Shown piece after piece: positions 1 through 8,647 of a stretch of 64,000 bases of DNA (positions within the stretch are counted from its first letter, which is position 1; each line of letters starts with the position of its first letter). Made by a program: the position numbers and the translations under genes. Source of the stretch: Pseudomonas viridiflava (GTDB lineage: Bacteria; Pseudomonadota; Gammaproteobacteria; Pseudomonadales; Pseudomonadaceae). The notes under the pieces were generated by a model, which had not been told where the DNA came from, did not search any database, and worked only from the letters and a program-made list of their open reading frames with translations. Location of the stretch: contig NZ_UTIQ01000001.1 in the NCBI RefSeq assembly GCF_900582625.1, forward strand, positions 558,001 through 622,000, in the 5' to 3' direction.

Positions 1-745
1 AACGCTGCTCACCCTTAACCTCACCGATGAAGTGACCGAAAGCCGTGGCTACCCCGACCGCGAATGCGTGGCGTTGGGCGCGGCGAACATGGTGTCGGGC
101 GCCTTTGGCGGCATGGGTGGCTGCGCGATGATCGGGCAAACCGTCATCAACCTCAGCTCCGGCGGCCGAGGGCGGCTGTCAGGCGTGGTCGCCGGGGTGA
201 TGATTCTGCTGTTCGTGCTGTTTCTGTCGCCGCTCATTGAGCGCATACCGCTGGCGGCGCTGGTGGGCGTGATGTTTGTGGTGTCGCAGCAGACCTTCGC
301 CTGGGCCTCGCTGCGGGTGCTGCACAAAGTGCCGTTGAACGATGTGTTGGTGATCGTGGCGGTGACGGTAATCACCGTCTTCACCGACCTGGCCACCGCC
401 GTGCTGCTGGGCATCATCATTGCCGCGCTCAACTTCGCCTGGCAGCACGCCCGTGAGCTGTACGCCGACATTCACCTGGAACCCGACGGCAGCAAGCTGT
501 ACCGCCTGCACGGCACCTTGTTCTTTGCCTCGACGACGCCGTTCCTCAATCAGTTCGACCCTGCTCAAGACCCGGCGCATGTCACGCTCGATTGCCAGCA
601 CCTGAGCTTTGTCGACTACTCCGCCATTGCCGCGCTAAAAACCCTGCGCGAGCGCTACAGCAAAGCCGGCAAGCACCTGCGCGTGGTGCATTTGTCCGAA
701 CGCTGCAAGAAGCTGCTCAAGCGCGCCGGCGCCGAGCACGCTTAA
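1..745 (+). CDS. SulP-family anion transporter with STAS domain (5' truncated)
   Basis: This is the C-terminal part of a SulP (sulfate permease-like) inner-membrane anion transporter. The window starts inside the gene: the frame is open from base 2, and the GTG at 32 is internal and not a real start. The visible part begins with the conserved SulP stretch around LTDEVTESRGYPDREC and the NMVSG segment. Several hydrophobic membrane helices follow (GVVAGVMILLFVLFLSPL and after), then a cytoplasmic STAS domain over roughly the last 100 residues (LDCQHLSFVDYSAIAAL). The substrate cannot be told from the C-terminus; sulfate or bicarbonate are the usual options. The convergent DeoR gene ends 8 bases downstream. 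Confidence 0.9.
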   Translation, partial: TLLTLNLTDEVTESRGYPDRECVALGAANMVSGAFGGMGGCAMIGQTVINLSSGGRGRLSGVVAGVMILLFVLFLSPLIERIPLAALVGVMFVVSQQTFAWASLRVLHKVPLNDVLVIVAVTVITVFTDLATAVLLGIIIAALNFAWQHARELYADIHLEPDGSKLYRLHGTLFFASTTPFLNQFDPAQDPAHVTLDCQHLSFVDYSAIAALKTLRERYSKAGKHLRVVHLSERCKKLLKRAGAEHA

Positions 746-752
746 TCGCCGA

Positions 753-1541
753 TCAGGCGTCGGCCACCACCACTTCAAGGCCGACGCGTCGGTAGTCTTC
801 GATGTCGCCAGAGGGCACGCGGGCTTCGGTGAACAGCGTGTGCACCCGGGCACACGGCGCGATGACGAAAGGCTCCACAGCGCCCAGTTTGTCGGCGGTG
901 GTCACGGCGATCACCTGCGAAGCACTGTTCAGCAGCGCCTGTTTCAATTCCACTTCTTCGAAGCGAGGCGTGGTCAGGCCGATGTCCGGGTGCAACGCGC
1001 ACACGCCGGTAAACAGCAGGTCGGCCTTCACGCTGCGAATCAACTCCAGCGCCTCGCGGCCGTTGGTGGCCATGGTGGTGGGATTGAGCTGCCCGCCCGC
1101 CACAATCACGTTGATGCCGGGGTATTCCGCCAGCGCTACGGCCGTCATCGGCGAAGCGGTAATCGCGGTCAGGCGAATATCCAGCGGCAGCGCGCGGGCA
1201 ATGTGCAGCGGCGTGGTGCCGGAATCGAAAATCACCACTTGGCCGTCTTGCACGCGCTCGGCGGCCAATTGCGCCAGTTGGCGTTTCATGTCGTCGCTGT
1301 CGTTCAGCCGGGCGAAATAATCTTTGCCCGAATCCTTCGGCCGGGGCAGCGCGCCGCCGTGTACGCGCTGCACCAGACCGGCGCCGGCCAGCTCGGCCAG
1401 GTCGCGCCGAATGGTGTCTTCGGACACCTCGAAATGCGCGCTCAGTTCACTCGCCAATACGCGCCCATCGCGCTCAAGCATTAACAAAATCTTCTGGCGC
1501 CGGACCTGCGGTAAATCGGTAACGATGTGCTGGCTCTGCAT
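753..1541 (-). CDS. DeoR-family transcriptional regulator
   Basis: A 262-residue DeoR-type repressor. The N-terminus carries the winged helix-turn-helix (residues about 20-65, with the family signature SEDTIRRDLAELAGAGL followed by VHGGAL). The rest is a DeoR sensor domain of the ribose-5-phosphate-isomerase-like fold, with the typical DSGTT phosphate-binding stretch near residue 110. These proteins usually sense a phosphorylated sugar and repress a catabolic operon. No sugar operon is adjacent: downstream is the convergent SulP gene and upstream, divergently, a diguanylate cyclase, so the target is unknown. The ATG at 1541 lies immediately before the HTH region, as expected. Confidence 0.88.
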   Translation of the reverse strand: MQSQHIVTDLPQVRRQKILLMLERDGRVLASELSAHFEVSEDTIRRDLAELAGAGLVQRVHGGALPRPKDSGKDYFARLNDSDDMKRQLAQLAAERVQDGQVVIFDSGTTPLHIARALPLDIRLTAITASPMTAVALAEYPGINVIVAGGQLNPTTMATNGREALELIRSVKADLLFTGVCALHPDIGLTTPRFEEVELKQALLNSASQVIAVTTADKLGAVEPFVIAPCARVHTLFTEARVPSGDIEDYRRVGLEVVVADA

Positions 1542-1700
1542 GGTTGCGCCTGCTTATGCGGGTTTGTGCGTTTTTCGCTGAATAAGCGCAAGCCTAGCGG
1601 GGCATTCAGGCAAATACAACGGCGACCTTCCCGGCGCTTTTGCGATCAGCGCCGCCGCTCTTGTAGACTCCCCGGCCTTACTGGCCTCTGGTTTAGTCCC

Positions 1701-3551
1701 ATGCAAGGTTGTTGCCTGAGTTGGCGGTGGTTGCTCAACGGCGTGCTGCTGATGATCGCCCTGGGTTCGGCGCCGTTACGGGCGGCCGAGCCGCTGGATG
1801 TCGTCGCCGTGCGCGAGCAGCCGGCTTCGCTGACCGCATTTATCGCCTTGCTCGAAGACCCCACCGGCAACCTGACCCTCGCCGATGTGCAACAGCCCGA
1901 ATGGGCAAACCGCTTCCAAACCGACTTACCGGCCACCAGCGCCCTGGGCCTGGGTTTTACCCGTTCGGCGTACTGGTTGCGCGTGCCGCTGCGCAACACC
2001 AGCAGCACCACGCTGCACAGGATGCTGGCGGTGGAAAACCCGCGCATCTCCCATATTCAGGCGTACCTGCCCGACGGCCATGGACAATACCGCGCCGTTA
2101 TCACCGGCTCCGATGTACCTGCCGACACCAAGGTGTACGCCAACCGCAACTTCATCTTCCCGCTGACGGTTCCCGCCAACAGCGAGCAGGTTATTTACCT
2201 GCGCATGCAATCGGCCGTTGGCTTGCTGATTCCGCTGCAGCTATGGGCGCCCGAGGCCTTTCATGCCCACGAGCGTGACGACTACGCCGGCCAGGCGTGG
2301 TATTTCGGCATTGCCGTGGCGATGATCTTGTTCAACCTGATGCTGCTGGTGTCGCTGCGCGACCGCATCTATTTGCTCTATGTCACCTTTGCCACGCTGA
2401 CCTTCGCCGCCCTGGCAATCAAGAATGGCCTGGCGCCGGACCTGCAACTGGCCGGCGTGCCGCTTAATGCCAACGTGGTCTATTACTCGGCCACGTCGCT
2501 GGCACTGGCCGCCATGCTGTTGTTTATGCGGCGCATGCTCGCCACCGCGCAGTTGCTGCCGCGCACCGACCGCGTGCTGGTCGGTTTTATCGCGCTGTAC
2601 CTGCTTACGCCCATCGCCTATGCCGTAGCGTTGCCGCTGTTTTCCCGCGCCGGCATTGTGCTCAACCTCGTCACTGCGCTGGTGGTGGTAGGCGTGGGCA
2701 TCGCGGCGGCGTTAAAGCGCCAGCGCAGCGCTTATTTCTTTCTCGGTGCGTTTGCTTTGCTCATGCTCGGCGGGGCCATGACCTCACTGCGCGCCATGGG
2801 GATCATGCCCACCAACCTGTTTACCGTAGACGGTTTGCAACTGGGCTCAGCCCTGGAAATGCTGCTGTTGGCCTTCGCCCTCGCCGACCGTTACAACGTG
2901 CTGCGCCGGGAAAAAGCCCGCGTGCGCGAGCAACTGCTGCACACCCAGGAACAACTGGTGCACACCCTGCAGCACTCCGAACGCGAACTGGAACAGCGCG
3001 TGGCCGAGCGCACCGAGCAGTTGCAAGCACTCAACATCCAGTTGGAAACCCTGAGCCTTACCGACGCCCTCACCGGCATCGCCAACCGTCGCCGCTTCGA
3101 CGAGGTGCTGACCCAGGAATGGGCGCGTGCGCAGCGCATCGGCTCGCCGTTGGGCCTGGCGATTCTCGACGTCGACTGGTTCAAGCCCTACAACGACCAC
3201 TACGGCCACCCCGCCGGCGACGCCTGCTTGCAGCAAATCGGCAAGGCGCTGGCCGCCACCGTGTGCCGCGCCAGTGATCTGGTGGCGCGCTACGGCGGCG
3301 AAGAGTTCGTGTTCCTTGCGCCCATGACCGACACCGCCGGCGCCCAGGCCATGGCGCGCAAAGTGGTGCAGGCCATCGCCGCCTTGCAGCTGCCCCATGC
3401 GGCCTCGCCGCTTGGCCATGTGACGGTAAGCGTTGGCGTGGTCAGCCTGGAACCGAGCGCCGACACGTCGCCGCAGTTGCTGGTGCAACAGGCCGACGCC
3501 GCCTTGTACGAAGCAAAAAAACAGGGCCGTAATCGCATCAGCGCGCCGTAG
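1701..3551 (+). CDS. Membrane diguanylate cyclase, 7TMR-DISM sensor plus GGDEF
   Basis: A 616-residue enzyme predicted to make cyclic di-GMP. I chose the ATG at 1701 because it starts a signal-like hydrophobic segment (LLNGVLLMIALGSAPLRA); the frame is open further upstream but overlaps the divergent promoter region. Order: signal peptide, periplasmic 7TMR-DISM extracellular domain (about 35-170; AYWLRVPLRN), about seven membrane helices (190-400), a coiled-coil linker (HTLQHSERELEQRVAERTEQ), then GGDEF (about 450-612). The active site reads GGEEF at about 532, and RASD sits exactly five residues before it, matching an inhibitory I-site. The enzyme is therefore predicted active and product-inhibited. 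The periplasmic domain suggests sensing of a small carbohydrate-like ligand; this is inferred from the family. Confidence 0.9.
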   Translation: MQGCCLSWRWLLNGVLLMIALGSAPLRAAEPLDVVAVREQPASLTAFIALLEDPTGNLTLADVQQPEWANRFQTDLPATSALGLGFTRSAYWLRVPLRNTSSTTLHRMLAVENPRISHIQAYLPDGHGQYRAVITGSDVPADTKVYANRNFIFPLTVPANSEQVIYLRMQSAVGLLIPLQLWAPEAFHAHERDDYAGQAWYFGIAVAMILFNLMLLVSLRDRIYLLYVTFATLTFAALAIKNGLAPDLQLAGVPLNANVVYYSATSLALAAMLLFMRRMLATAQLLPRTDRVLVGFIALYLLTPIAYAVALPLFSRAGIVLNLVTALVVVGVGIAAALKRQRSAYFFLGAFALLMLGGAMTSLRAMGIMPTNLFTVDGLQLGSALEMLLLAFALADRYNVLRREKARVREQLLHTQEQLVHTLQHSERELEQRVAERTEQLQALNIQLETLSLTDALTGIANRRRFDEVLTQEWARAQRIGSPLGLAILDVDWFKPYNDHYGHPAGDACLQQIGKALAATVCRASDLVARYGGEEFVFLAPMTDTAGAQAMARKVVQAIAALQLPHAASPLGHVTVSVGVVSLEPSADTSPQLLVQQADAALYEAKKQGRNRISAP

Positions 3552-3710
3552 CCGGGCCTGTGTGGCTTTGCGGTCGATTTCAGCGAACGGCCGCCCGGCA
3601 ATGCCCTTTTGATCCTACGCGGCGCTGATCGCCTTCCTCTTCCGAGCCTTGCGCCGTACGCGCCACTCTGCGTACGCGCACTTCGCGCTACAACGGAAAG
3701 GACTCGCCGC

Positions 3711-4271
3711 ATGACCAAGCACTGCATCACCACTGAACACGGCCACCGCTTCCATTCCACCGGCCAGGTCGAATACTCACGCGGGCTGTTTAGCGTAACG
3801 CCCGATGTGCCGCTGCTCGACGCCCTGCACAGCGTGTCGTGCCTGCTCACCAGCATGGAAGACGGCATTCTCGACGCCGCCGTCGGCAACCTGCCGCTGC
3901 AAGATAACGCCGCCTGGCTGACCCACCACACCTTGCAGTCCGCCAAAACGGTGGTCGACTCGCTGATTGGCAACATGACCTCACCGGCATCGGCGATGCT
4001 TGGCAGCCAATCGGCCTGGACGCGCGAAGCCGGTTACCTGTCGTATTTCATCCTTGATGACATGCATGTGCAGCGCGCGCCGTTCGGGCGCTTCGGGCCG
4101 TTCCCCAGCGCCAATGCCATGCGCGAGGCGCTGGACCGCATTGAACGCAAGGTGCCCGACATTATTCTGGTCAGCCGCAAAGCCCGCCTGGCAGCGGACC
4201 TGATTGGCGAGTCGGAGTTAAACGAAGAGCACGCCAAGACCTTAGCGAAGATCGACGCGCTGACGGCATAA
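3711..4271 (+). CDS. Small DUF3077-like protein
   Basis: A 186-residue protein of unknown role. The N-terminal half resembles the Pseudomonas DUF3077 family (TPDVPLLDALHSVSCLLTSM). The C-terminal half (residues about 115-180) has no family I recognise. I chose the ATG at 3711, preceded by ggaaaggac at ribosome-binding distance, and not the upstream in-frame start at 3609, whose translation looks like noncoding sequence. No signal peptide or membrane segment is visible, so it is likely cytoplasmic. It sits alone between a diguanylate cyclase and a convergent exported protein, and the neighbours give no functional clue. Confidence 0.65.
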   Translation: MTKHCITTEHGHRFHSTGQVEYSRGLFSVTPDVPLLDALHSVSCLLTSMEDGILDAAVGNLPLQDNAAWLTHHTLQSAKTVVDSLIGNMTSPASAMLGSQSAWTREAGYLSYFILDDMHVQRAPFGRFGPFPSANAMREALDRIERKVPDIILVSRKARLAADLIGESELNEEHAKTLAKIDALTA

Positions 4272-4296
4272 GCGCGCGGGCAGCGGACGGGCGCAC

Positions 4297-4761
4297 TCAA
4301 TCCAGCTGGTTGCGCAGCGTCCGCTCCTTCAACCGATAAAACTGCGCCGAGCCACCATTGCCGGCGCTTTCGTAACGGGCGGCGACCGCCCCGGCGGCAT
4401 CGGCAGCCACGTTGAACGCATCGATCAGCGTTTGCCGGTCATCACTGGCCACCACCTGGCCGTGATCGAAACGGCCCGCCATAAACCCGCCTTCGGGCAA
4501 ATCGAGCACACCCTGTTGCAGCTCGCCATGGGCGGCGCGACCGAAGACCAATCGCATCACCTGCGCGCCACGCACTTCCTTCAACACACCCAAGCCATCG
4601 GCTACGTTGCCGGCGCACTCACCGTCCCAGCGCGCCGACGCTGCGGGCCAGTCAGCGGGCAAGGTAGTTACCGTGCAGGCAGCAACAGCCAACGGCGAAA
4701 GCAGGGAAACAATCGCCGCCAGGAACAGGCGGCTTGGCAAACGGCTAACGCTGAACACCAT
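4297..4761 (-). CDS. Exported small protein, possible lipoprotein
   Basis: A 154-residue protein with a clear N-terminal signal (SRLPSRLFLAAIVSLLSPLA) ending in V-A-A-C, which fits a lipobox, so it may be a lipoprotein; an ordinary signal-peptidase cut is the alternative. The mature part has short repeating glycine-containing strands (DGLGVLKEVRG, PEGGFMAGRF) reminiscent of MORN-like repeats, without a confident family match. It is convergent with the DUF3077-like gene and divergent from the CsrA-like gene. No function can be assigned. Confidence 0.6.
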   Translation of the reverse strand: MVFSVSRLPSRLFLAAIVSLLSPLAVAACTVTTLPADWPAASARWDGECAGNVADGLGVLKEVRGAQVMRLVFGRAAHGELQQGVLDLPEGGFMAGRFDHGQVVASDDRQTLIDAFNVAADAAGAVAARYESAGNGGSAQFYRLKERTLRNQLD

Positions 4762-4952
4762 GGGAGAACTCGCGGCAGTTAAGGGCTTGGTGATTTAAGC
4801 AGACGCCCTGGCGGGGCAACAGAGCGCAGCGCACTGAAACGCCCGCCCAAGGTTTGGCAAAAATTCTTGAAACCTCTGCGCAAACTATCGAGTCAGAGCT
4901 ATCAATAGGGAGTGCCATTTCCGAGGCGCTCTGGCACCACTGGAGCACGCTC

Positions 4953-5126
4953 ATGTTGATACTCACCCGCCGCGTTGGCGAAACACTTCAGATTGGTACT
5001 GATATCTCGGTCACCGTGGTGGAGGTTAATGGCAACCAAGTGCGTATCGGCATCGCCGCGCCAAAAGAGGTGGCGATCATGCGTGACGACGCGAAAAAGC
5101 GACAACCCTCAAGCGCTCATGCCTGA
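4953..5126 (+). CDS. CsrA/RsmA-family RNA-binding regulator, divergent paralogue
   Basis: A 57-residue protein of the CsrA/RsmA family, which binds GGA motifs in mRNA leaders and small RNAs to control translation. The start [12 protein letters not shown] and core [16 protein letters not shown] match the family. Leu4, Arg6, Arg7 and Arg44, which build the RNA-binding edge, are kept. It departs from the canonical protein after residue 42: the usual VHREEI is IMRDDA, and the C-terminal tail is short and polar. The ATG at 4953 is preceded by tggagca at good spacing; an upstream in-frame start at 4854 adds unrelated residues. It is followed after 17 bases by a small ORF, probably in the same transcript. 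It is likely an accessory Rsm protein and not the main RsmA. Confidence 0.88.
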   Translation: MLILTRRVGETLQIGTDISVTVVEVNGNQVRIGIAAPKEVAIMRDDAKKRQPSSAHA

Positions 5127-5143
5127 TTTGACGAGAGCCACCC

Positions 5144-5380
5144 ATGTCGCGCCGCATTCTGCATGAGGGCCCCGCCGATATTATTTTTTGCTTCGCTCAA
5201 GGCTCCATCGAGCTGAGCAAACCCACCGTTATTCGCGAAGAGCGGTTAGGCGTTTACTCCGCCGCCGCCACCGACTGGGAATTACCCACCGGTGCCAGCT
5301 ACGTGATCGTGCGCTTTGCCGGGGAAGAGCTCTCCGGCACAGTCACTCAGCAGGCCAAGACCACCCTGTATTTCTCCTGA
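5144..5380 (+). CDS. Small hypothetical protein downstream of csrA-like gene
   Basis: A 78-residue ORF starting 17 bases after the CsrA-like gene, with a purine-rich stretch (acgagag) before its ATG. The protein (MSRRILHEGPADIIF..., ending TTLYFS) has no membrane segment or signal peptide and matches no family I know. Its beta-rich composition suggests a small folded domain. Tight spacing implies co-expression with the RNA-binding protein. It is convergent with phoX, ending 24 bases before the phoX stop codon. Confidence 0.55.
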   Translation: MSRRILHEGPADIIFCFAQGSIELSKPTVIREERLGVYSAAATDWELPTGASYVIVRFAGEELSGTVTQQAKTTLYFS

Positions 5381-5404
5381 GCAGTCCCACATCCCTTATT
5401 CGAA

Positions 5405-7357
5405 TTACGCGCCGATCACCCCGCCATCCAGCCGGGTGATCAGCAGCGTGGTCGAGCGTGGGCGGGTTTTGCCGTCGCTGGCCGGAAAGCTGATGCCGGG
5501 GTGCTGGATGTTCGCCCACATCGCCTTGCCATCCGGGCTCCAGGCCAACCCGGTGATCTCGCAGCCACGCGGCCCGACCAGAAAACGCCGCACCTCACGG
5601 CTCGACGGATCAGCACACAGCAACTGATTGCAGCCCATGTTCTGCATGGCCGGGTCGACGTCGTCGTAGTCGGTCTGAATCCACAGCCGCCCAGCCGCAT
5701 CGAAGGCCAGGCCATCGGGCGAGGACAACACGTCGCCGTTGATGGTGCCCGTCAGGTTGGCCGGCACCGGCTTGCCATCTTTGCCTTTGCTGCCCAGCGC
5801 TTCGCCAGCGAGCAAAAACAGCTCCCAGGTAAACGTGGTAGCCGTTGGATTGGCGTCTTTTTCGTTGAACCGCAGGATGTGCCCATGCAGGTTTTGCGCG
5901 CGCGGGTTGGCCTTGTCCAACGGCTGTTTAGTGCCGCGTCCGTCGTTGTTGGTGAGGGTCACGTACACCTCGCGGGAACGCGGGTGCACGGCCGCCCATT
6001 CCGGGCGGTCCATGGGCGTGGCGCCGGCTTTGTCGGCCGCCGCACGCGCATTGACCAGCACCTCGGCCTGACTGGCAAAACCGTTCTCGGCGCTTAGCCC
6101 GTTCTGCCCGTGCACCAGCGCCAGCCACTCGCCGCTGCCGTCGGCGTTGAGCTTGGCGACGTACAGCGTGCCGCTGTCGAGCAGGTCGCGGCTGGCTTTG
6201 GGGTTGCTGGCGTCGTGCTTGCCCGTCGGCACGAATTTGTAGATGTACTCGCCCTTGGCGTCGTCGCCTGAATAGAACGCCATCTTGCCGTCGTCGCCCA
6301 GGCTCAACGCGGCGCACTCACGGCTGAAGCGGCCGAAGGCGGTGCGTTTGATCGGCTGCGCGCTGGGGTCGAACGGATCGATTTCCACCACCCAGCCGAA
6401 ACGGTTGGGCTCATTCACATGGCCGCCGTGGGGTTGGCTGGCGTCGGGTGTGGCGTCGAAGCGCGGGTCGGCGGTTTCCCAGGCGTAGTTTTTACTGGTG
6501 CCGCTGCTCGCCAGGCCGTAGCGCTTATGGGCGACGCGCTGGGCGAAGTCAGCCTGGTCACGGTTGATAAAGTAATTCGGCCAGTTCTCTTCGCAGGTCA
6601 AAAACGTACCCCACGGCGTAACCCCGGTGGCGCAGTTATTCAGAGTGCCGAGCACCTCCAAACCGCTCGGATCGCTGGCAGTTTGCATCAGCGCATGCCC
6701 GGCCAGCGGGCCCGCCAAGCGCATGGGGGTGAGCATGCTGATGCGTCGGTTGTAAGCCGAATCAAGCACGCGCTGCCATTGGCCATCGGCGCCCTTCTTC
6801 ACCTCGATTACCGACACACCGTGGGCCGCCTGTTCCTTGCGCACTTCGTTCAGCGGGCGCGGCTTGCTCTGGTCGATGGTGCTGGAAGGATGCAGGTGCG
6901 GGTTGATGTATTCGTGGTTCATCACCAGCAGGCCACGGTCGGTTTCGCCGGGGAAAGCGAAGAAATCCATGCCGTCGTGGTTGTCGCCGGCCTGTTTCAA
7001 CTGCGCTTGCCAGTCGTCGCTGGCGTCGGGATTCCAAGCCGGCGAACCCGCTTCCACCGGGTCGCCCCACGAGAAAAACGGCACAGCGCGGTACCCCTCG
7101 GCCACCAGCACGCGGTCGAAGTTCGGGTCGAGCTGCACGGGCACGCCTTTGAAGTTCAGCAACGGACTGGCGCCCGCCTTGCTGCACGCGCCGAGACCGC
7201 CGAAGAAGCCCAAAATCGCCACGCTCAGGCCGCCCTTGAGCACATTGCGGCGGCTGGGGTTCAACAGCTCGGCCAGGCTCGGATTGCTGCTGGGGTTGAT
7301 GGCGATGTCGTCGTGGCTTTCCAGTTGTTGATGAAACTGCTGGTGATCGTGGCGCAT
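5405..7357 (-). CDS. phoX: PhoX-family alkaline phosphatase, Tat-exported
   Basis: A 650-residue PhoX-type phosphatase, a calcium/iron beta-propeller enzyme that releases phosphate from organophosphate esters in the periplasm or outside the cell. The N-terminus carries a twin-arginine signal (SRRNVLKGGL, about residues 36-45) and a hydrophobic run ending GLGACSKAGA. The motifs GDNHDGMDFFAF, LVMNHEYINP, TCEENWPNYF and YSGDDAKGEYIYKF are typical of the family, and the length is normal. It is the last gene of the minus-strand phosphate cluster, 45 bases after the tonB stop, but an intrinsic terminator lies in that gap. PhoX is known to be induced by phosphate starvation through PhoB; I see no Pho box immediately upstream of this copy. 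Confidence 0.93.
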   Translation of the reverse strand: MRHDHQQFHQQLESHDDIAINPSSNPSLAELLNPSRRNVLKGGLSVAILGFFGGLGACSKAGASPLLNFKGVPVQLDPNFDRVLVAEGYRAVPFFSWGDPVEAGSPAWNPDASDDWQAQLKQAGDNHDGMDFFAFPGETDRGLLVMNHEYINPHLHPSSTIDQSKPRPLNEVRKEQAAHGVSVIEVKKGADGQWQRVLDSAYNRRISMLTPMRLAGPLAGHALMQTASDPSGLEVLGTLNNCATGVTPWGTFLTCEENWPNYFINRDQADFAQRVAHKRYGLASSGTSKNYAWETADPRFDATPDASQPHGGHVNEPNRFGWVVEIDPFDPSAQPIKRTAFGRFSRECAALSLGDDGKMAFYSGDDAKGEYIYKFVPTGKHDASNPKASRDLLDSGTLYVAKLNADGSGEWLALVHGQNGLSAENGFASQAEVLVNARAAADKAGATPMDRPEWAAVHPRSREVYVTLTNNDGRGTKQPLDKANPRAQNLHGHILRFNEKDANPTATTFTWELFLLAGEALGSKGKDGKPVPANLTGTINGDVLSSPDGLAFDAAGRLWIQTDYDDVDPAMQNMGCNQLLCADPSSREVRRFLVGPRGCEITGLAWSPDGKAMWANIQHPGISFPASDGKTRPRSTTLLITRLDGGVIGA

Positions 7358-7374
7358 GGCAAGACTCGCAAATA

Positions 7375-7403
7375 AAGAGAAAAAACAGCCCGGCAGACGG
7401 GCT
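7375..7403 (-). terminator. Intrinsic terminator between tonB and phoX
   Basis: Read on the minus strand, agcccg and cgggct form a 6-bp stem with a 5-base loop, followed by a run of T residues (gttttttctc). It begins at the tonB stop codon and ends before the phoX start, so it would end or attenuate the receptor-phytase-tonB transcript and lower phoX expression. Confidence 0.75.
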
Positions 7404-8197
7404 TACTCGATTCGGTAGTGAAAGGTGTTTTTCACGTTGGCCACGCTCACGGCCTGGCCGTCGACGATACGTGGCTGGTAACGAAAGGTGCGCGCGGCGG
7501 CAAGCGATGGCCGCACCAGCAGCGGGTGGCATTGCCCCAGCACTTGCGGGTTATCGACGCGGCCTTGGGGCGTGACGGTGTAGGTGACGGTGCAGTCGCC
7601 TTCGATGCCTTTCTCCAGCGCTTTGTCTGGGTACTCCGGGGCTTCCTTGCTCACCGGCAGATACGGGCGGCTCTCGGCCGCCAGCTTGTCGGCGGCGGCG
7701 CGGGCGCTGGCTTCGCGCGCGGCAGCAGCGGCTTGCTGTTGGCGTTGCTGTTCGGCCTGGCGTTGCTGCTCCATCTGGCGCGCTTGGGCCTGTTGCTCAC
7801 GCTGCTGTTGCTGCGCTTTTTCCTGCTCCTGCACGCGCTTTCTCGCCAGGGCGGCGTGGTCAATAACCGGCGCGGGCTTGGCCGGGGTTTTAACCGGCTC
7901 AACGGGTTTGGCGACTTCCACCGGCTGCGGCGGCGGGTTGATGACTTCGGGCGGCGCTGGCGCTTGAACTGGCTCGGGCAAAGGCGCAGGCGGTGCCAAG
8001 GTAATCAACTGCGTGGTCAGCGTTTGCACCTGCGGCTCAGGCGGCGGCGTGGGCTGCCAATGGCTGACCAACGCCACGATCGCCAAGCCATGCAGGCCAG
8101 CGGCGACGGCCATCGCCAGCGCCTGACGAAGCCATTTGCGGTTGGGCAGTTGCAAGGTGGGCAGCGGTTGCAGGCTTGGCATCAGCGCAGCACTCAT
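7403..8197 (-). CDS. tonB: TonB energy-transducing protein
   Basis: A 264-residue TonB. It has an N-terminal inner-membrane anchor (about residues 24-44; AVAAGLHGLAIVALVSHW), a proline-rich spacer (PPPEPQ, PAPPEVINPPPQP, KPVEPVKTPAKP), a long glutamine/alanine/arginine-rich coiled stretch and a TonB C-terminal domain (YPDKALEKGIEGDCTVTYTV ... FRYQPRIVDGQ). It links the proton motive force harvested by ExbB/ExbD to outer-membrane receptors. Its start overlaps the exbD stop by four bases (ATGA), so the two are translationally coupled. Its place in a receptor-phytase operon suggests it is dedicated to that receptor. Confidence 0.93.
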   Translation of the reverse strand: MSAALMPSLQPLPTLQLPNRKWLRQALAMAVAAGLHGLAIVALVSHWQPTPPPEPQVQTLTTQLITLAPPAPLPEPVQAPAPPEVINPPPQPVEVAKPVEPVKTPAKPAPVIDHAALARKRVQEQEKAQQQQREQQAQARQMEQQRQAEQQRQQQAAAAAREASARAAADKLAAESRPYLPVSKEAPEYPDKALEKGIEGDCTVTYTVTPQGRVDNPQVLGQCHPLLVRPSLAAARTFRYQPRIVDGQAVSVANVKNTFHYRIE

Positions 8198-8637
8198 TGC
8201 GGCGCCTCGGTGATCAGGCCGAGGTTGCGCACGCCGCCTTTTTGCAGCGCCGCCATGCCGGCCACCACCGTGGCGTAGTCGGTGTTGTGGTCCGCGCGGA
8301 TGTACACCTGAGTGTCGCCGCGGCTGGCAATGATGGCGCCGACCTTGGCGGTCATTTCCTCCAGGCCCACGGCACTGTCTTGCTGCTCGTGGCTGTCCAG
8401 CTCGGCGCCAACATTCCAGTAGTAGCCGCCGTCGGCTTTTACCGAGAGCGTGAGAATCTGCTGCTGGCTTGTCGTCGCCAAAGCCTGGGCGGCCACCTTG
8501 GGCAATTCGATTTTCACGCCCTGAGTGAGCATCGGCGCGGTGACCATAAAGATCACCAGCAGCACCAGCATCACGTCGATATAAGGCACTACGTTCATTT
8601 CCGCTTTCGGGCCGTGCTTGCGTTGAGGCTTGCGCAT
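8194..8637 (-). CDS. exbD: ExbD/TolR-family proton channel subunit
   Basis: A 147-residue ExbD/TolR protein. The start at 8637 (MRKPQRKHGPKAEMNVVPYI) was chosen because the longer frame runs into exbB and has no family residues. One transmembrane helix follows (DVMLVLLVIFMVTAPML) with the proton-relaying aspartate in PYIDVML, and then a periplasmic domain. It works with the ExbB/TolQ-like protein as the proton-driven motor for TonB. The gene starts 10 bases after the exbB stop and overlaps tonB by four. Sequence style is close to TolR, but the adjacent tonB argues for a TonB role. Confidence 0.9.
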   Translation of the reverse strand: MRKPQRKHGPKAEMNVVPYIDVMLVLLVIFMVTAPMLTQGVKIELPKVAAQALATTSQQQILTLSVKADGGYYWNVGAELDSHEQQDSAVGLEEMTAKVGAIIASRGDTQVYIRADHNTDYATVVAGMAALQKGGVRNLGLITEAPQ

Positions 8638-8647
8638 GGCGAATTCC

